This document shows positions 49,612-59,534 of a stretch of 64,000 bases of DNA, in pieces. Source of the stretch: JABMQB01 sp963666575. Its GTDB lineage: Bacteria > Bacteroidota > Bacteroidia > Bacteroidales > Prolixibacteraceae. The translations under genes were made by a program, and so were the position numbers. Where the stretch lies: assembly GCA_963666575.2 (NCBI GenBank), contig CAXXYG010000002.1, positions 76,275 through 140,274 of the forward strand, written 5' to 3'. Position 1 is the stretch's first letter. Every line of letters begins with the position of its first letter. The notes under the pieces were generated by a model that was not told the DNA's origin, searched no databases, and saw nothing but the letters and a program-made list of their open reading frames with translations.

Positions 49612-52035
49612 TTAGTAGAAAAAACTTTTTGTCACCATCGACCTGTCGCCATTGGGCATCATATATTCGGGCCTTTGTTTTTGTTCCTGGCTCAAAAAAT
49701 CAGGCAATCCAATAACCATGTCGTTTAAGCGGATTTCAACCGATTTATTTGTTTCCAGTTCTAAATATAAATTTATGCCTTCAAAAGGAAATCCAAAATA
49801 GCGAATCAGGTACCAATCAGAATTTTCGACTTTTCGTAATTCTTTTAGTCCACTTTTATTAATTCCTGCTTTTATATTTTCAGAATCAGATTTGAGCTGA
49901 ATGTACATAATACCTGCTTCCCTACCCGTTTCTACATATAATTTTAAAGACCTTGCTGTGTTAACTGTGCTATCGTTTAATACAGATATATTGGGTACAG
50001 GTAATAATTCCAATTCGGTTGTATTTAACAAATATTCCCTTTGACTGTAAGGGAAAAAAGCTTCTAATTGAATTGTATCAGGATTAGTGCTTAAAAATTG
50101 AGAGGTCCATTCATCAGTTGATTTATCAAAACTTGCCCATCCTGTTTGATTTGAATTGCCATTTAAAGTATAAACAAGTGAATTCCCTTTTTGATACCGT
50201 TCGTTAAAATGTAAGTTAACTGATCCAACCAAGAGGAAAATTATTCCTACAGAAAAAGCCAGTGAGGGTATTATCCATGCTTTTGTTTTTGTAATAATTT
50301 GGATATGGGGAATTAATAGGCTTAAGCATAAAACAGAAAACAAAATTGCTCCGCCAGCCATTTTTAATCCCATAGCCATCAAAAAAAGTAAGCTTAAACT
50401 TGAAAGCCATAGCAGAGCAGGAACAGCCCCAACTATAAATAAACCAATTTGCAGAGGTGAAAAACTTTTAGAACTATTTTTGAGGAAATAATAAGCAATT
50501 GGAATTAAACTGAAGAACAATGGCCAGGTGATTAAATAACTACCTCCCGGAACCAATATACATACTACACCCATTAATATTGCAAATGTGATCAAAGCTC
50601 CTAATGCTAACTCCCACATTCCGGTTGGTTTGCGGAATAAAAAATAAATAATTATTGAAACTCCCACTGCTACTCCTGCTGTGATAATTGAAATTTGACC
50701 ACTCCATATTAGGAGGATAAATGTAAGGGTTAAAAAAATAGCAACATGCCACATTTTTACTCCTTTTAATAACAAATTATAGAATAGGAATGAAATGGCA
50801 ATAGTAATACCAGCAAATCCCAGTAATAATATTTTATGGTTGTAATACAATAACATAAAATCGCCTGCCGGATAATATTTTGAGAGAATAAAATAAAGGG
50901 CGGTAACTATTAATGGAGCAATAACCAGATGAATAATTGAAGCCAAAAATCCAAATACCAATTGCCAGGCTTTTAGTAATTTACGGTTAAAACCTAAAAA
51001 CAAGACCATTATAAGTAAAAGGACAGTTAAAACCATAAACGGAATAACCCATTTGTAGGAGTAATGGACAAATCCGTTTCCAATTGTATTAAAATAAACG
51101 GCATTGCCTTCCGAAGTTTGGTTTAAATCGATGTTACCAAAATGCTTTACTAAAGCAGCTGCATACGATCCATGGTGTTGGATTGATTTAACTGAAGTAT
51201 TGGCAATATTGTCGCCATCGGTGTGGTAATCAAATCGGTTATCGATGTAAGCAAAGTTTAAACCCTGATAGCCGTTTTCTTTAAAAGGTGTTAGGTCCGT
51301 ATCGTTTGGCATGTAACGGTATATCTCGTAACTCAACGAATTAGCTGCCGGATAAGGCGCGGCATTAGCAAATTCTTTAATCAGCCAGTTATTATTGGCA
51401 CTGGTTTCGAACATTAAACTTTGCCCTTTGGTACCACTGGCTTCAAAATTTAAAATCAACCCAATTTCTTTTGCCAAAGGATGCTGAGCAAGAAAAGCTT
51501 CAGCTCCTAATAATCCATCTTCTTCACCATCGGTGAAAAGAAAAATGACATCGTTTTTCAGGGGTGGTTGTGATTTAAGTAGCCTTAACGTTTCAAGCAT
51601 TGTTACAATTGCCGATCCATCGTCGGATGCACCAAATGCATGATTAACCGAATCGTAGTGCCCCATTATCAAAACAGCTTTGCTTGAATTCGTCCCACGC
51701 AACCTCACTATTATATTGCCTACAGTAGCTGCCTTGAAATATTCGGGTGAATAAACTTCAGCCATTTGGAGTTCCGGCTCAGTCCCCAATTTTTGTAATA
51801 CATCCAATAAATAATTCCGCACTTTTAAATGTTCAACCGAGCCTAATGAGTGAGGTTGTGCAGCAATGTGTGGCATATACTCCATTGCACGTTCAGCTGA
51901 AAATACATGTGCAGGCGCATCTTTCCCAACAACTTTAGGGGGCTGGTTTGATAAAAATCCATAACAAACAATAATTATCAGAAAAAAGAAAACAGTTAAA
52001 CTGCGCATGAGGCCTTGGTAAAGCTTTGTTTTCAT
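49612..52035 (-). CDS. M28 family metallopeptidase with C-terminal membrane domain
   Basis: An 807-residue membrane-bound aminopeptidase. One N-terminal membrane helix (about 12-28) precedes the zinc peptidase domain with His126 and Asp128 (MGHYDSV), the bridging Asp138 (GASDDGS) and Glu171-Glu172 (TDGEEDGLLGAEAF). The middle section holds about eight to nine membrane segments and the C-terminal part is a soluble domain. This layout resembles ER metallopeptidase 1-like proteins. The peptidase domain is expected to face the periplasm. Confidence 0.9.
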   Translation of the reverse strand: MKTKLYQGLMRSLTVFFFLIIIVCYGFLSNQPPKVVGKDAPAHVFSAERAMEYMPHIAAQPHSLGSVEHLKVRNYLLDVLQKLGTEPELQMAEVYSPEYFKAATVGNIIVRLRGTNSSKAVLIMGHYDSVNHAFGASDDGSAIVTMLETLRLLKSQPPLKNDVIFLFTDGEEDGLLGAEAFLAQHPLAKEIGLILNFEASGTKGQSLMFETSANNNWLIKEFANAAPYPAANSLSYEIYRYMPNDTDLTPFKENGYQGLNFAYIDNRFDYHTDGDNIANTSVKSIQHHGSYAAALVKHFGNIDLNQTSEGNAVYFNTIGNGFVHYSYKWVIPFMVLTVLLLIMVLFLGFNRKLLKAWQLVFGFLASIIHLVIAPLIVTALYFILSKYYPAGDFMLLYYNHKILLLGFAGITIAISFLFYNLLLKGVKMWHVAIFLTLTFILLIWSGQISIITAGVAVGVSIIIYFLFRKPTGMWELALGALITFAILMGVVCILVPGGSYLITWPLFFSLIPIAYYFLKNSSKSFSPLQIGLFIVGAVPALLWLSSLSLLFLMAMGLKMAGGAILFSVLCLSLLIPHIQIITKTKAWIIPSLAFSVGIIFLLVGSVNLHFNERYQKGNSLVYTLNGNSNQTGWASFDKSTDEWTSQFLSTNPDTIQLEAFFPYSQREYLLNTTELELLPVPNISVLNDSTVNTARSLKLYVETGREAGIMYIQLKSDSENIKAGINKSGLKELRKVENSDWYLIRYFGFPFEGINLYLELETNKSVEIRLNDMVIGLPDFLSQEQKQRPEYMMPNGDRSMVTKSFFY

Positions 52036-52159
52036 TGATACGGTTTACTATTTGACAAAAGAAAATTGTTAAGATAAAGATAACAACATATTTAATGATT
52101 AAGGCTGAAACTAATTAAGTTCTGGTTACAATTCTTTTCTCGTTAGGAATAACCAGATG

Positions 52160-52606
52160 CTAGTTGTGATTGTAATTACCAGTTTTAGATCGATGCACTT
52201 TTACATTACAATTTAAACATGTATCGCGATGTGCGCTTACAGTACTTCCACAATTTCCACATTCCCACCGGCTGTCCTCCTGTTCTAAAAATTCAGCTAA
52301 ACCTAAAGATTGAATTACTTGTAGATTTTCAATCATACTCATGCCATAGTTTTTTTTGTAACGTTGGTCAAGCCTTTTGAGCCTTAAACAAGGGAATTTC
52401 TCGCATTCAAAACAAAAATTAGAGGAAGTTTTTGCCAACAACTCACAAGTTACGATAGCACAATTAATGCATGATTTTCGTTTGTCGGCACAATTTTCGA
52501 GGCAGCCACAGCATGGTTTTTTTTCACGTAAGTAGGCAATACAAGTGCCGCAGTTCATACCGCAAGGAGCAATTAATCCTGAGAATTTATATGAAACCTG
52601 TTCCAT
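52160..52606 (-). CDS. DUF3795 Cys-rich protein with added C-terminal zinc ribbon
   Basis: A 148-residue cytoplasmic protein with many cysteines. APCGMNCGTCIAYL, KPCCGCLENC and SCINCAIVTCELL form the DUF3795 core; CFECEKFPCLRLKRLDQRY completes it. The C-terminal WECGNCGSTVSAHRDTCLNC looks like a separate four-cysteine zinc ribbon. Function is unknown; metal binding is likely. It lies 32 bases after the CocE-like gene on the same strand and may share its transcript. Confidence 0.82.
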   Translation of the reverse strand: MEQVSYKFSGLIAPCGMNCGTCIAYLREKKPCCGCLENCADKRKSCINCAIVTCELLAKTSSNFCFECEKFPCLRLKRLDQRYKKNYGMSMIENLQVIQSLGLAEFLEQEDSRWECGNCGSTVSAHRDTCLNCNVKVHRSKTGNYNHN

Positions 52607-52638
52607 TTTTTATGATTTTTTAATTATTTCATAAATGA

Positions 52639-54390
52639 TTATTGAGTATCTGAATAATTTAGGAGTTGGATAGAAATATAAGATTTGTAATCATCAGTAT
52701 GATACACAGATTGTTTTGCAATTATAAAATCTGTTTCAGTTTGATTGTTTTTACCTGTGTTTAAATTTTTACCCAAATATGGGTATAACAAAGAGGATGT
52801 TACAACAATTCCCAGTTTTTGCCCTTTTTTTAGCATTAGCCCGTAATGGCTCATATCGATAGTATAACCGTACACTTCGTTTTTCTCTAATAATTCCTGA
52901 TCTTCCATTGAATTCCTGAATTTTGCGCGTATCATTCCGCAGTTTATTGCTTTTATAAAATTATCCTTGTTATCCATCAACATTAATAAAATGTACCAAT
53001 CGGTATCGGGAGCAGAGCTTGAGGCATATAGTTTTGCTGAAATTGGGCCAAGTATGGTTGTATTTTGTTTAAACGCAGAAGTTTTATAAAAAAGTAAATC
53101 ATTTCGATTTGCTAATAATTTTTGAAATAATTGTGGCTGTTCATTCAATTGTGGCAAATATTGCTGAATATCGGCCGGATTATAAATGTATGTATCTATT
53201 ACATCAGTAACCTTAGTTGAATCAGTTATTAGTTGCCCAGTGAAGGTATTTAAATTGAGTTTTCCTGAGGAACTTAAAAAAAACTTTTTTTCGGATGTAT
53301 TTTGAAATGGGTATTCCGAATTATGGTACCATTTGTTTGATTCCAGAGCATAAAGCTGAACCATTGGTTCGGAAAGAATATTATTCTCTTTGTGTTTTAA
53401 CCAATAATCGAACCACCTTACATATTGCATGCGAAGATCAATTGCTATTGCAGCATCTTCCATGCATTCTCCATTGTGGTAATTTGATTCAGTATCAGTA
53501 TGGGCCCAGGGCCCAATTATCATTTTAACAAATTTATTACCTGATTTTGTTAATTGATAATAAGCAAGTTTACTTCCTAAAAGTTGTGAATCGAACCAAC
53601 CTGACTGGATAAAAACAGGGATTTTAATGCGAGTTGTTTTTTCAAGGGTACATCCTTGTTTCCAATAATTATCCTTTGTTTCGTGTTGTACCCATTTTTC
53701 ATAATAGGGTAATTTTTTCTGAAAGACTTTTTTATCGAGATCTGAAAGTGGCAAATGGTTTAAAAGTTGGTCCCATTTTAATGCATAAACATCCTGAATT
53801 TTTTTTCCGGTTATATCAGTTGTAGCTTTATTTTCAATTATTTTGCTCCATACTAATGACGATGGTTTAAAAATTCCATACTGATATGGCAGGTCATAGA
53901 ATAAGTCAACTACGCCACAATTGGCGATAATGGTTTTTAAATTGGGAGGTTGCTCAACCGCAGTACAATAGGCAGTCCAGGCATCGTATGAGGTTCCAAT
54001 CATGCCAATATTTCCGTCACACCATGGTTGCTTTGCAATCCAATTAATAGTTTGGTAGCCATCTCTACTTTCTTTAACAAAAGGTTCAAACTCACCCCCT
54101 GATGCAAACCTCCCTCTCACATCCTGAACAACTAAAACATACCCATTTTGAACCAGGTAATTGTATTTTTTAACGAGCATTTCTTTTTTATAAGGAGTAC
54201 GGATAAGCACAACCGGGTAGTGCTCCTTATTTATTGGTGGAAATTCCAGGAGTGTGGATAGTTTAATGCCATCTTCCATTGGAATATTTACCACCTTATT
54301 GCCCGGCATGGAAGAACACTGTGTGAGAAAAATAAATACAAGCACAAATTCTAAAATACTGATTGTATATTTTTTAAGAATTTGTTTCAT
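52639..54390 (-). CDS. CocE/NonD (S15) family hydrolase lipoprotein
   Basis: A 583-residue serine hydrolase related to X-Pro dipeptidyl peptidase and cocaine esterase. The lipobox cysteine is at 25 (LTQC). Ser134 lies in GMIGTSYDAW, a later Asp in QSGWFDSQ and the His in IIGPWAHTDT. The jelly-roll XPP C-terminal domain follows (KLYASSSAPDTDW). Substrates may be Pro-containing peptides or acyl esters such as beta-lactam side chains. It is followed by the DUF3795 gene. Confidence 0.9.
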   Translation of the reverse strand: MKQILKKYTISILEFVLVFIFLTQCSSMPGNKVVNIPMEDGIKLSTLLEFPPINKEHYPVVLIRTPYKKEMLVKKYNYLVQNGYVLVVQDVRGRFASGGEFEPFVKESRDGYQTINWIAKQPWCDGNIGMIGTSYDAWTAYCTAVEQPPNLKTIIANCGVVDLFYDLPYQYGIFKPSSLVWSKIIENKATTDITGKKIQDVYALKWDQLLNHLPLSDLDKKVFQKKLPYYEKWVQHETKDNYWKQGCTLEKTTRIKIPVFIQSGWFDSQLLGSKLAYYQLTKSGNKFVKMIIGPWAHTDTESNYHNGECMEDAAIAIDLRMQYVRWFDYWLKHKENNILSEPMVQLYALESNKWYHNSEYPFQNTSEKKFFLSSSGKLNLNTFTGQLITDSTKVTDVIDTYIYNPADIQQYLPQLNEQPQLFQKLLANRNDLLFYKTSAFKQNTTILGPISAKLYASSSAPDTDWYILLMLMDNKDNFIKAINCGMIRAKFRNSMEDQELLEKNEVYGYTIDMSHYGLMLKKGQKLGIVVTSSLLYPYLGKNLNTGKNNQTETDFIIAKQSVYHTDDYKSYISIQLLNYSDTQ

Positions 54391-54525
54391 ATTTTTTTAG
54401 CTGGCCTGCTTTTGAGGTAATAAATTTTGAACAAAAAAATTAATAGATCAAAAAACTATAGTTAATTAGGTTATTTAATGGATTATAAATATTTAACATT
54501 TTATCACTTTATATAACCTAATAAT

Positions 54526-56253
54526 TTACTCAATTAGGTATGCGGCCATCTCCTCCGTATTCCTTACCAATAGTTTATCGGCTACAAGAACCGGATGGTT
54601 CCAGGTCCTGCCTTCGATAACCTGGAGTTGTGCCAGTTCAGCATATGTATCAGGCAATGCTTTTACCAATACCAATTTACCTTTTTCCGATAATACTAAA
54701 AGTAAATCCTGATCGGGCAATAATATAAGCTGACCTCCGTACCGTCCTTTTTTCCACATACGTTTACCGTCCTTGAGGTCGATGCAGGCAAGGCTGGGGC
54801 CTTCATAACCATAGGCATAACCTTTGTTTACTACAAAATCATTAAAATCGGGCCGCATTCTAATTGTTGACCAGTGCTCTTTTATATCCCATTTATCACC
54901 TGTATTTGAGACTGTAATGCGGCACATCCCTTTTTTTTCACCGGCAGTTAAGAGGATATCGCCATTGGCAGTTAAAGCTGGTTGTACAATACGGGTTCCC
55001 GGTGACCATTTGTATTCCCAATACTGTGTGCCGTTTTGAGGATTTAAACTAACTGTAGCTGTTTGGCCCATCATTACTACCTGAGGAATTCCATCAATAA
55101 AAAACAGATGAGGCGAGCTGTAGCTGTCACCAATATCCGGGCCCAGCCAAAGAAGGTCTCCGGTAATTGTATTGTAAGCTGCCAGTTTGCCAGTTGCTGC
55201 TATTACCACAACACTGTCAATAACCAAAGGAGAACTTGAAAAGCCCCATCCTGAATCTTTGGTATTAGTATCGGAGGCAACGTTCCGCGACCATAACACA
55301 GTACCATTTTTAGCATCAAGGGCGTTTAATATTCCGGTAGCACCAAATGCGTAAACATTGCCGTTGCTAAGTGTTGGAGTACCACGTGGCCCGGCACCAG
55401 CGTGAGAATCATAAAAACGGGCTTTATCACTGTGCCTCCAAACAGGTTCGCCTGAAGCCAGATTATAACATGCCACAATTTCATCTTCACCCCGTTGCTC
55501 CTGAGTGTAAAAAAGATTCCCATAAACAGCAAATGAAGAGCAAGCAGGCCCAATAGGCCGGCGCCATAACTCTTTCGGCGGTACTGTTGCCCAATCATCA
55601 TTGATTTGTACATTGGAAACAATGCCATTACGCAAAGCACCCCTGAAGCCAGGCCAATTATATTTTTCAACAGCAGCCGATAGTACTGGCAATTCCGACA
55701 TCAATTCATTGCTGGTTTGGGACAGAAGCTCTTCTTCCGAAGTTTGAGTCCATCGCCAGGAAAAATTAGCACCTTCGTCTCCGGTAATTCCGTCAACTCG
55801 AAGGACTGTCCATACTCCACATGCAACCAGGATAGTTAAAATCATGGTAACTCGCCTAACGCTATTTGAAAAACGCTGGGTGACAACTGCCCAGACAACA
55901 AAAGCAAGACTTAATAATGGGATGGCGTAAATGCCAAAAAACATACCCTGCCCCGCTGTTGCAAGGGATGTATGGATAATTTGTGATGTTGTATATAAAC
56001 CCACAAATATCAACACAATTGCTCCCAATCGCTCGAAGACATGAGCCCGGCTAAAGAAAATCCACCATAATAAAATGGCTAATCCACCAATGACACCACC
56101 AGCTACCCCTATTATAAAAGTCCCTGGAATAAAAACAGGAGTACCAAACCAAATGGCCCATTGCAATACCACAATTAATATACCTGGCCATACCCGAATC
56201 GGCTTATGGGTTTCGGAATTATTTGTTAAAACTTGTTTTTTTCGATTAAACAT
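54526..56253 (-). CDS. Membrane-anchored PQQ-like beta-propeller protein
   Basis: A 575-residue protein with four N-terminal membrane segments (about residues 20-150) followed by an eight-bladed quinoprotein-like propeller. Blade repeats are visible as EQRGEDEIVACYNLASGEPVW (shortened here), NALDAKNGTVLWSRN and LACIDLKDGKRMW. Residues for binding PQQ and calcium are not evident, so it may be a structural or binding propeller. Similar layouts are common in Planctomycetes and Bacteroidetes. It is divergent from the YiiX-like gene. Confidence 0.82.
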   Translation of the reverse strand: MFNRKKQVLTNNSETHKPIRVWPGILIVVLQWAIWFGTPVFIPGTFIIGVAGGVIGGLAILLWWIFFSRAHVFERLGAIVLIFVGLYTTSQIIHTSLATAGQGMFFGIYAIPLLSLAFVVWAVVTQRFSNSVRRVTMILTILVACGVWTVLRVDGITGDEGANFSWRWTQTSEEELLSQTSNELMSELPVLSAAVEKYNWPGFRGALRNGIVSNVQINDDWATVPPKELWRRPIGPACSSFAVYGNLFYTQEQRGEDEIVACYNLASGEPVWRHSDKARFYDSHAGAGPRGTPTLSNGNVYAFGATGILNALDAKNGTVLWSRNVASDTNTKDSGWGFSSSPLVIDSVVVIAATGKLAAYNTITGDLLWLGPDIGDSYSSPHLFFIDGIPQVVMMGQTATVSLNPQNGTQYWEYKWSPGTRIVQPALTANGDILLTAGEKKGMCRITVSNTGDKWDIKEHWSTIRMRPDFNDFVVNKGYAYGYEGPSLACIDLKDGKRMWKKGRYGGQLILLPDQDLLLVLSEKGKLVLVKALPDTYAELAQLQVIEGRTWNHPVLVADKLLVRNTEEMAAYLIE

Positions 56254-56789
56254 ACTGTTAGGTTTTATTTGGTTTGATATAGTTTTATTAGCAGATAATC
56301 ATCCTATTAGATATTCACTTTTAAAGAGAATATTTTTGATTATATAAATTTAATGATCTTAAAGCAAAGCTCAAACTAAATGCCGAGACTTTATTTTTAA
56401 CTCAAAGTGGATGGGATTAATACCTTATTATTAAAAATGATGACTTTATTGTGTTAGTGTATAATATAAATTAGTCTACTAACTACTTTTTAAGATTCCC
56501 TTAATTTAACCTAACTAGTTGTGAAAGAAAATGAACTGATGACTTGGAGGAAAATCAGTTTAAGTAAAGGATCATCATATTAGCCAATAATATGCAAATA
56601 ATGTGTATAAATGATTATTATTTACAACAGGATTATTTTGGTGTAGTTACTTTTTGTAGAATAAAAATTATATCGTAACTTGTTATTCAACAGACAAATG
56701 GAGTGAGTTCTAAAAACTGGTTGTTTTGTTCACAAAGGAATATTTTAATATATAATAGGTTTATTATTTCTAACCAAAAGAAAAAATTA
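56254..56789. other. Long divergent intergenic region
   Basis: A 536-base AT-rich gap between the PQQ-like and YiiX-like genes. AACTGAT pairs with ATCAGTT in a small stem around 56528-56558, and TACTTTTTG-like stretches near 56647-56656 could be promoter elements for the plus-strand gene. I see no coding frame, repeat array or RNA gene. Confidence 0.4.
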
Positions 56790-57692
56790 ATGGCTATTCA
56801 AAATTTAAGTACACTAAAGCCCGGTGATATTTTAATTGTTGATTATGGAAGTCAAAATGGACACACCATGATTGTTGTTAAACAATTAAATAACAGTGGC
56901 TCCAGAGATTCCATCGAAGTTGCCCATTGTCCAGGGCCAGGACAAAACACACAAATACAAAGCCTTAGTGCCGTATGCCCGGTAAATGATGTTAGTGCGG
57001 ATAAGTTATTTGCATGGCGCAGAACCAATAACAGGCTTTTTACTTCAACTTATTCAAAAGGGAGGCTCGTTGATATTCAGAAGTTAGCTGCAACATTGGC
57101 ACAGTATTGGTCAACACAAAAAACATCGGGATATGGAAATTCTCCTGGTCGCCTGATCCTTAATGCTTCAAGGCAAAGAGGTGTTGCCAAACAATATGAC
57201 CATGGAAAAGGAAATCCTCCAATGATGAATTACGATGCGTTATTCCGCATCTTTAAATATGCAAACAGGTATCAAAACAAAAATGCATTTGTGAATGCCA
57301 GAGGGACTACCTGTTGTTCATTTGTGGTAGCATGCCACCAAACAGCTGCAATGTTGGTGGCCCTCGAAAAAGAACCAAAGTCAGTATATGCAGGATATAA
57401 AAAACTGCTAGATGGAAGAAAATCAAAAGCTAAAACAAAACAAAAAAAACCTGGATCATCATTAATGAGTAATGCAAATGTTGGTACTAAAAATAAAAAA
57501 TGGCTTTTTATGAGCATCAAAGAAATTTGGAAAGAGATTGCACCCGAATTAAAAAGTAGTTGGTCAAAAAAAAAGTACCCTACCCTTGATGTAATTTTAA
57601 CTAAACCACTTATGGTTGATGCAAAATTTTTATATACCCTGGCCCTTAAAGAACGGTTAAATTTACCTGCAAGCCGCTGGGTAAAATGTTAA
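56790..57692 (+). CDS. Permuted NlpC/P60 (YiiX-like) papain-fold hydrolase
   Basis: From the ATG at 56790 (300 residues) the protein opens with LKPGDILIVDYGSQNGHTMIVV, where His25 sits as in permuted papain-fold amidases, and has Cys175-Cys176 in GTTCCSFVVACHQ as the candidate nucleophile, so the His-first, Cys-later order of YiiX/LRAT-type proteins is kept. There is no signal peptide. A basic linker (SKAKTKQKKPGS) leads to a C-terminal helical region. Possible substrates are lipids, peptides or amide bonds. The upstream GTG (56703) is not preferred. It stands alone between two genes for PQQ-like propellers. Confidence 0.62.
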   Translation: MAIQNLSTLKPGDILIVDYGSQNGHTMIVVKQLNNSGSRDSIEVAHCPGPGQNTQIQSLSAVCPVNDVSADKLFAWRRTNNRLFTSTYSKGRLVDIQKLAATLAQYWSTQKTSGYGNSPGRLILNASRQRGVAKQYDHGKGNPPMMNYDALFRIFKYANRYQNKNAFVNARGTTCCSFVVACHQTAAMLVALEKEPKSVYAGYKKLLDGRKSKAKTKQKKPGSSLMSNANVGTKNKKWLFMSIKEIWKEIAPELKSSWSKKKYPTLDVILTKPLMVDAKFLYTLALKERLNLPASRWVKC

Positions 57693-57729
57693 TATGTGTT
57701 GTTTTAAAAAGGATGCTTATAAAAATCAA

Positions 57730-57773
57730 AACCGATAGTATTTAACTTCTAAAACTTGGTTAACCTATCGGTT
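57730..57773. terminator. Inverted repeat between convergent genes
   Basis: AACCGATAG (57730-57738) and CTATCGGTT (57765-57773) are perfect complements around a 26-base AT-rich loop. It stands between the stops of the YiiX-like gene and the convergent PQQ-like gene and may serve both as a 3' end. No strong T-run follows on either side. Confidence 0.5.
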
Positions 57774-57816
57774 CTGAAATATTGTATTTATGTCGATTTT
57801 ATGTTTTAAGCAAGAA

Positions 57817-59055
57817 TTATTTTATTTTATAAGCCATTAAAGCATTACCATGCCTGATGTACATAATTCCATCAGCCAAAACAGGATGTGCAAAATGGTG
57901 GTTGGTACCTTCTTTAATTTTAAATTCACTGGTTACTTCTAATTTTTGTTGATCGTAATTAATCAAACTTACATCCCCATTGGTGCTGTAACAAATAAAC
58001 TTTTTATCGGCATAAATAAGGCTTCCGGTGGCAACTTTAATTGAATCTGAAACAGTTCCACTATTAAGTTCAATTGATTTAAGCCAATTTCCTTTAATTG
58101 TTGTAAACAGGTTATTATCAGTTTTTATAAAACCTCCAAAACCATTACGGATTTTTTTATTAAACCAAATTTCTGTCATTTTTTTTCCGTCGGATGACAA
58201 TTTTAATTTTATGGCCCCTTTGCCATCTTCTTCTTCCGAAACATAATAAATATGTCCGTCGGCGTAAATGGGTGTATTACAATGCTCTCCATCGTATTTA
58301 AAACCATCCAACGTGTATGAACTCAATAAACCACCATTTTCGCAATCGATGGTAAATAAATTATGACGTGAAACAGTAACTAAAATTTTACGCTCCTCCA
58401 GGTTAACTAGAATAGGTGAACAAAAAGATGTGGTATCACCTAATGCTTTTGATGTCCAGATTGTTTTACCAGTATACCTATCAAGGGCAGCCATATTTGT
58501 GTCAGTCCCCCCCGGGAAACAATATACTTTGGTATCATCAACAGCCAATGATTCAGAATACCCAAATTCATTTTCGTAGCCATCCAGGTCTGTCACCATA
58601 TCAACTGCCCATTTTTCAATGCCTGAATTTGTTTCATAACAGGCTATTCGCCCTTTTCCTGAACTGCAGTAAACCAGATCATCGATTATAGTTGGTGCCG
58701 ACCTCGCGCCCGGGAAAGTGGCTGAATAACCATTCCCCATAAACTCCTGTCCATTTGGTGATTTCCACAGTAATTTCCCGCTTAAACTGAATGCAAACAA
58801 ATAACTTTTACCATCAATTTCACCATTTATGAATAATTTATTATCAGATACACTTGGTGAAGCATAACCGTTGCCTATTTCTTTGGAGGTCCATAACAAT
58901 TCCGGGCCTTTTTCGGGCCATTCATTTAACAGGTTTTTTTCATGGTAAATACCATCGCGATTGGTACCACGCCATTGAGCAACATTTTGTTTACACGCAG
59001 CGATTAATAGTAAAAGTGCGAATAGGATTGAATAGATAGTTTTCAGTTTTTTCAT
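57817..59055 (-). CDS. PQQ-like beta-propeller lipoprotein
   Basis: A 412-residue lipoprotein (lipobox LIAAC) with a quinoprotein-type propeller. It opens with QWRGTNRDGIYHEKNLLNEW, the usual start of these outer-membrane propellers, and contains repeats such as LFAFSLSGKLLWKS, IACYETNSGIEKWA and AALDRYTGKTIWTSK. As with the other propeller gene nearby, no PQQ-binding residues or BamB-specific features are evident. Its role is unknown. A 479-base gap precedes it. Confidence 0.85.
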   Translation of the reverse strand: MKKLKTIYSILFALLLLIAACKQNVAQWRGTNRDGIYHEKNLLNEWPEKGPELLWTSKEIGNGYASPSVSDNKLFINGEIDGKSYLFAFSLSGKLLWKSPNGQEFMGNGYSATFPGARSAPTIIDDLVYCSSGKGRIACYETNSGIEKWAVDMVTDLDGYENEFGYSESLAVDDTKVYCFPGGTDTNMAALDRYTGKTIWTSKALGDTTSFCSPILVNLEERKILVTVSRHNLFTIDCENGGLLSSYTLDGFKYDGEHCNTPIYADGHIYYVSEEEDGKGAIKLKLSSDGKKMTEIWFNKKIRNGFGGFIKTDNNLFTTIKGNWLKSIELNSGTVSDSIKVATGSLIYADKKFICYSTNGDVSLINYDQQKLEVTSEFKIKEGTNHHFAHPVLADGIMYIRHGNALMAYKIK

Positions 59056-59101
59056 GAAGATTAATTAAGGATTGAACTACAAAGTATATAATTATATTGA
59101 T

Positions 59102-59233
59102 TCAATTATTATGATTTTTATTTAATGAAATCCAGGCTTGCAGTTCCTTCGCAACCAATCCTTTACTCATTGCACGTTTCTGGTTTTCAGAGCATTTTAA
59201 AAATAGAGAAAATATATACAACAGGCAATACAT
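59102..59233 (-). CDS. Possible small membrane-anchored protein (43 residues)
   Basis: This frame starts at ATG 59233, encodes a hydrophobic N-terminal stretch (MYCLLYIFSLFLKC) and a polar tail (KGLVAKELQAWISLNKN), and ends at 59102, 46 bases before the PQQ-like gene. It could be real because the two genes would be co-oriented and close, but there is no homology known to me and no ribosome binding site. The rest of the 59056-59534 gap is AT-rich and shows only a weak promoter-like TTG-N20-TACTTTAC (59480-59510) for the PAP2 gene. Confidence 0.2.
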   Translation of the reverse strand: MYCLLYIFSLFLKCSENQKRAMSKGLVAKELQAWISLNKNHNN

Positions 59234-59534
59234 TTTAGTGGCAAAAGTTAAATAGAATGTATAGCAAGCCAGAAAGAAAGTTAACCAAGTTTAATGAGTT
59301 TATAAAAAAGAAATATCAGATATTGGTGATGTAAAGACAGTGAAAATTTTTGATTCGAAGTGCCAAATAAAACACTCAATAAAGCTATTTTGATAAACAA
59401 AAATTTAATCGGATATGGCCACAGAAACTATAAATCTAATTCCAGATTATGATTGGTATTTATCAATTACCAAAATGAATTGTTAGTTTCTAAATATTCT
59501 TTTACTTTACATTTAATTTAATGCATCAAAGCTT

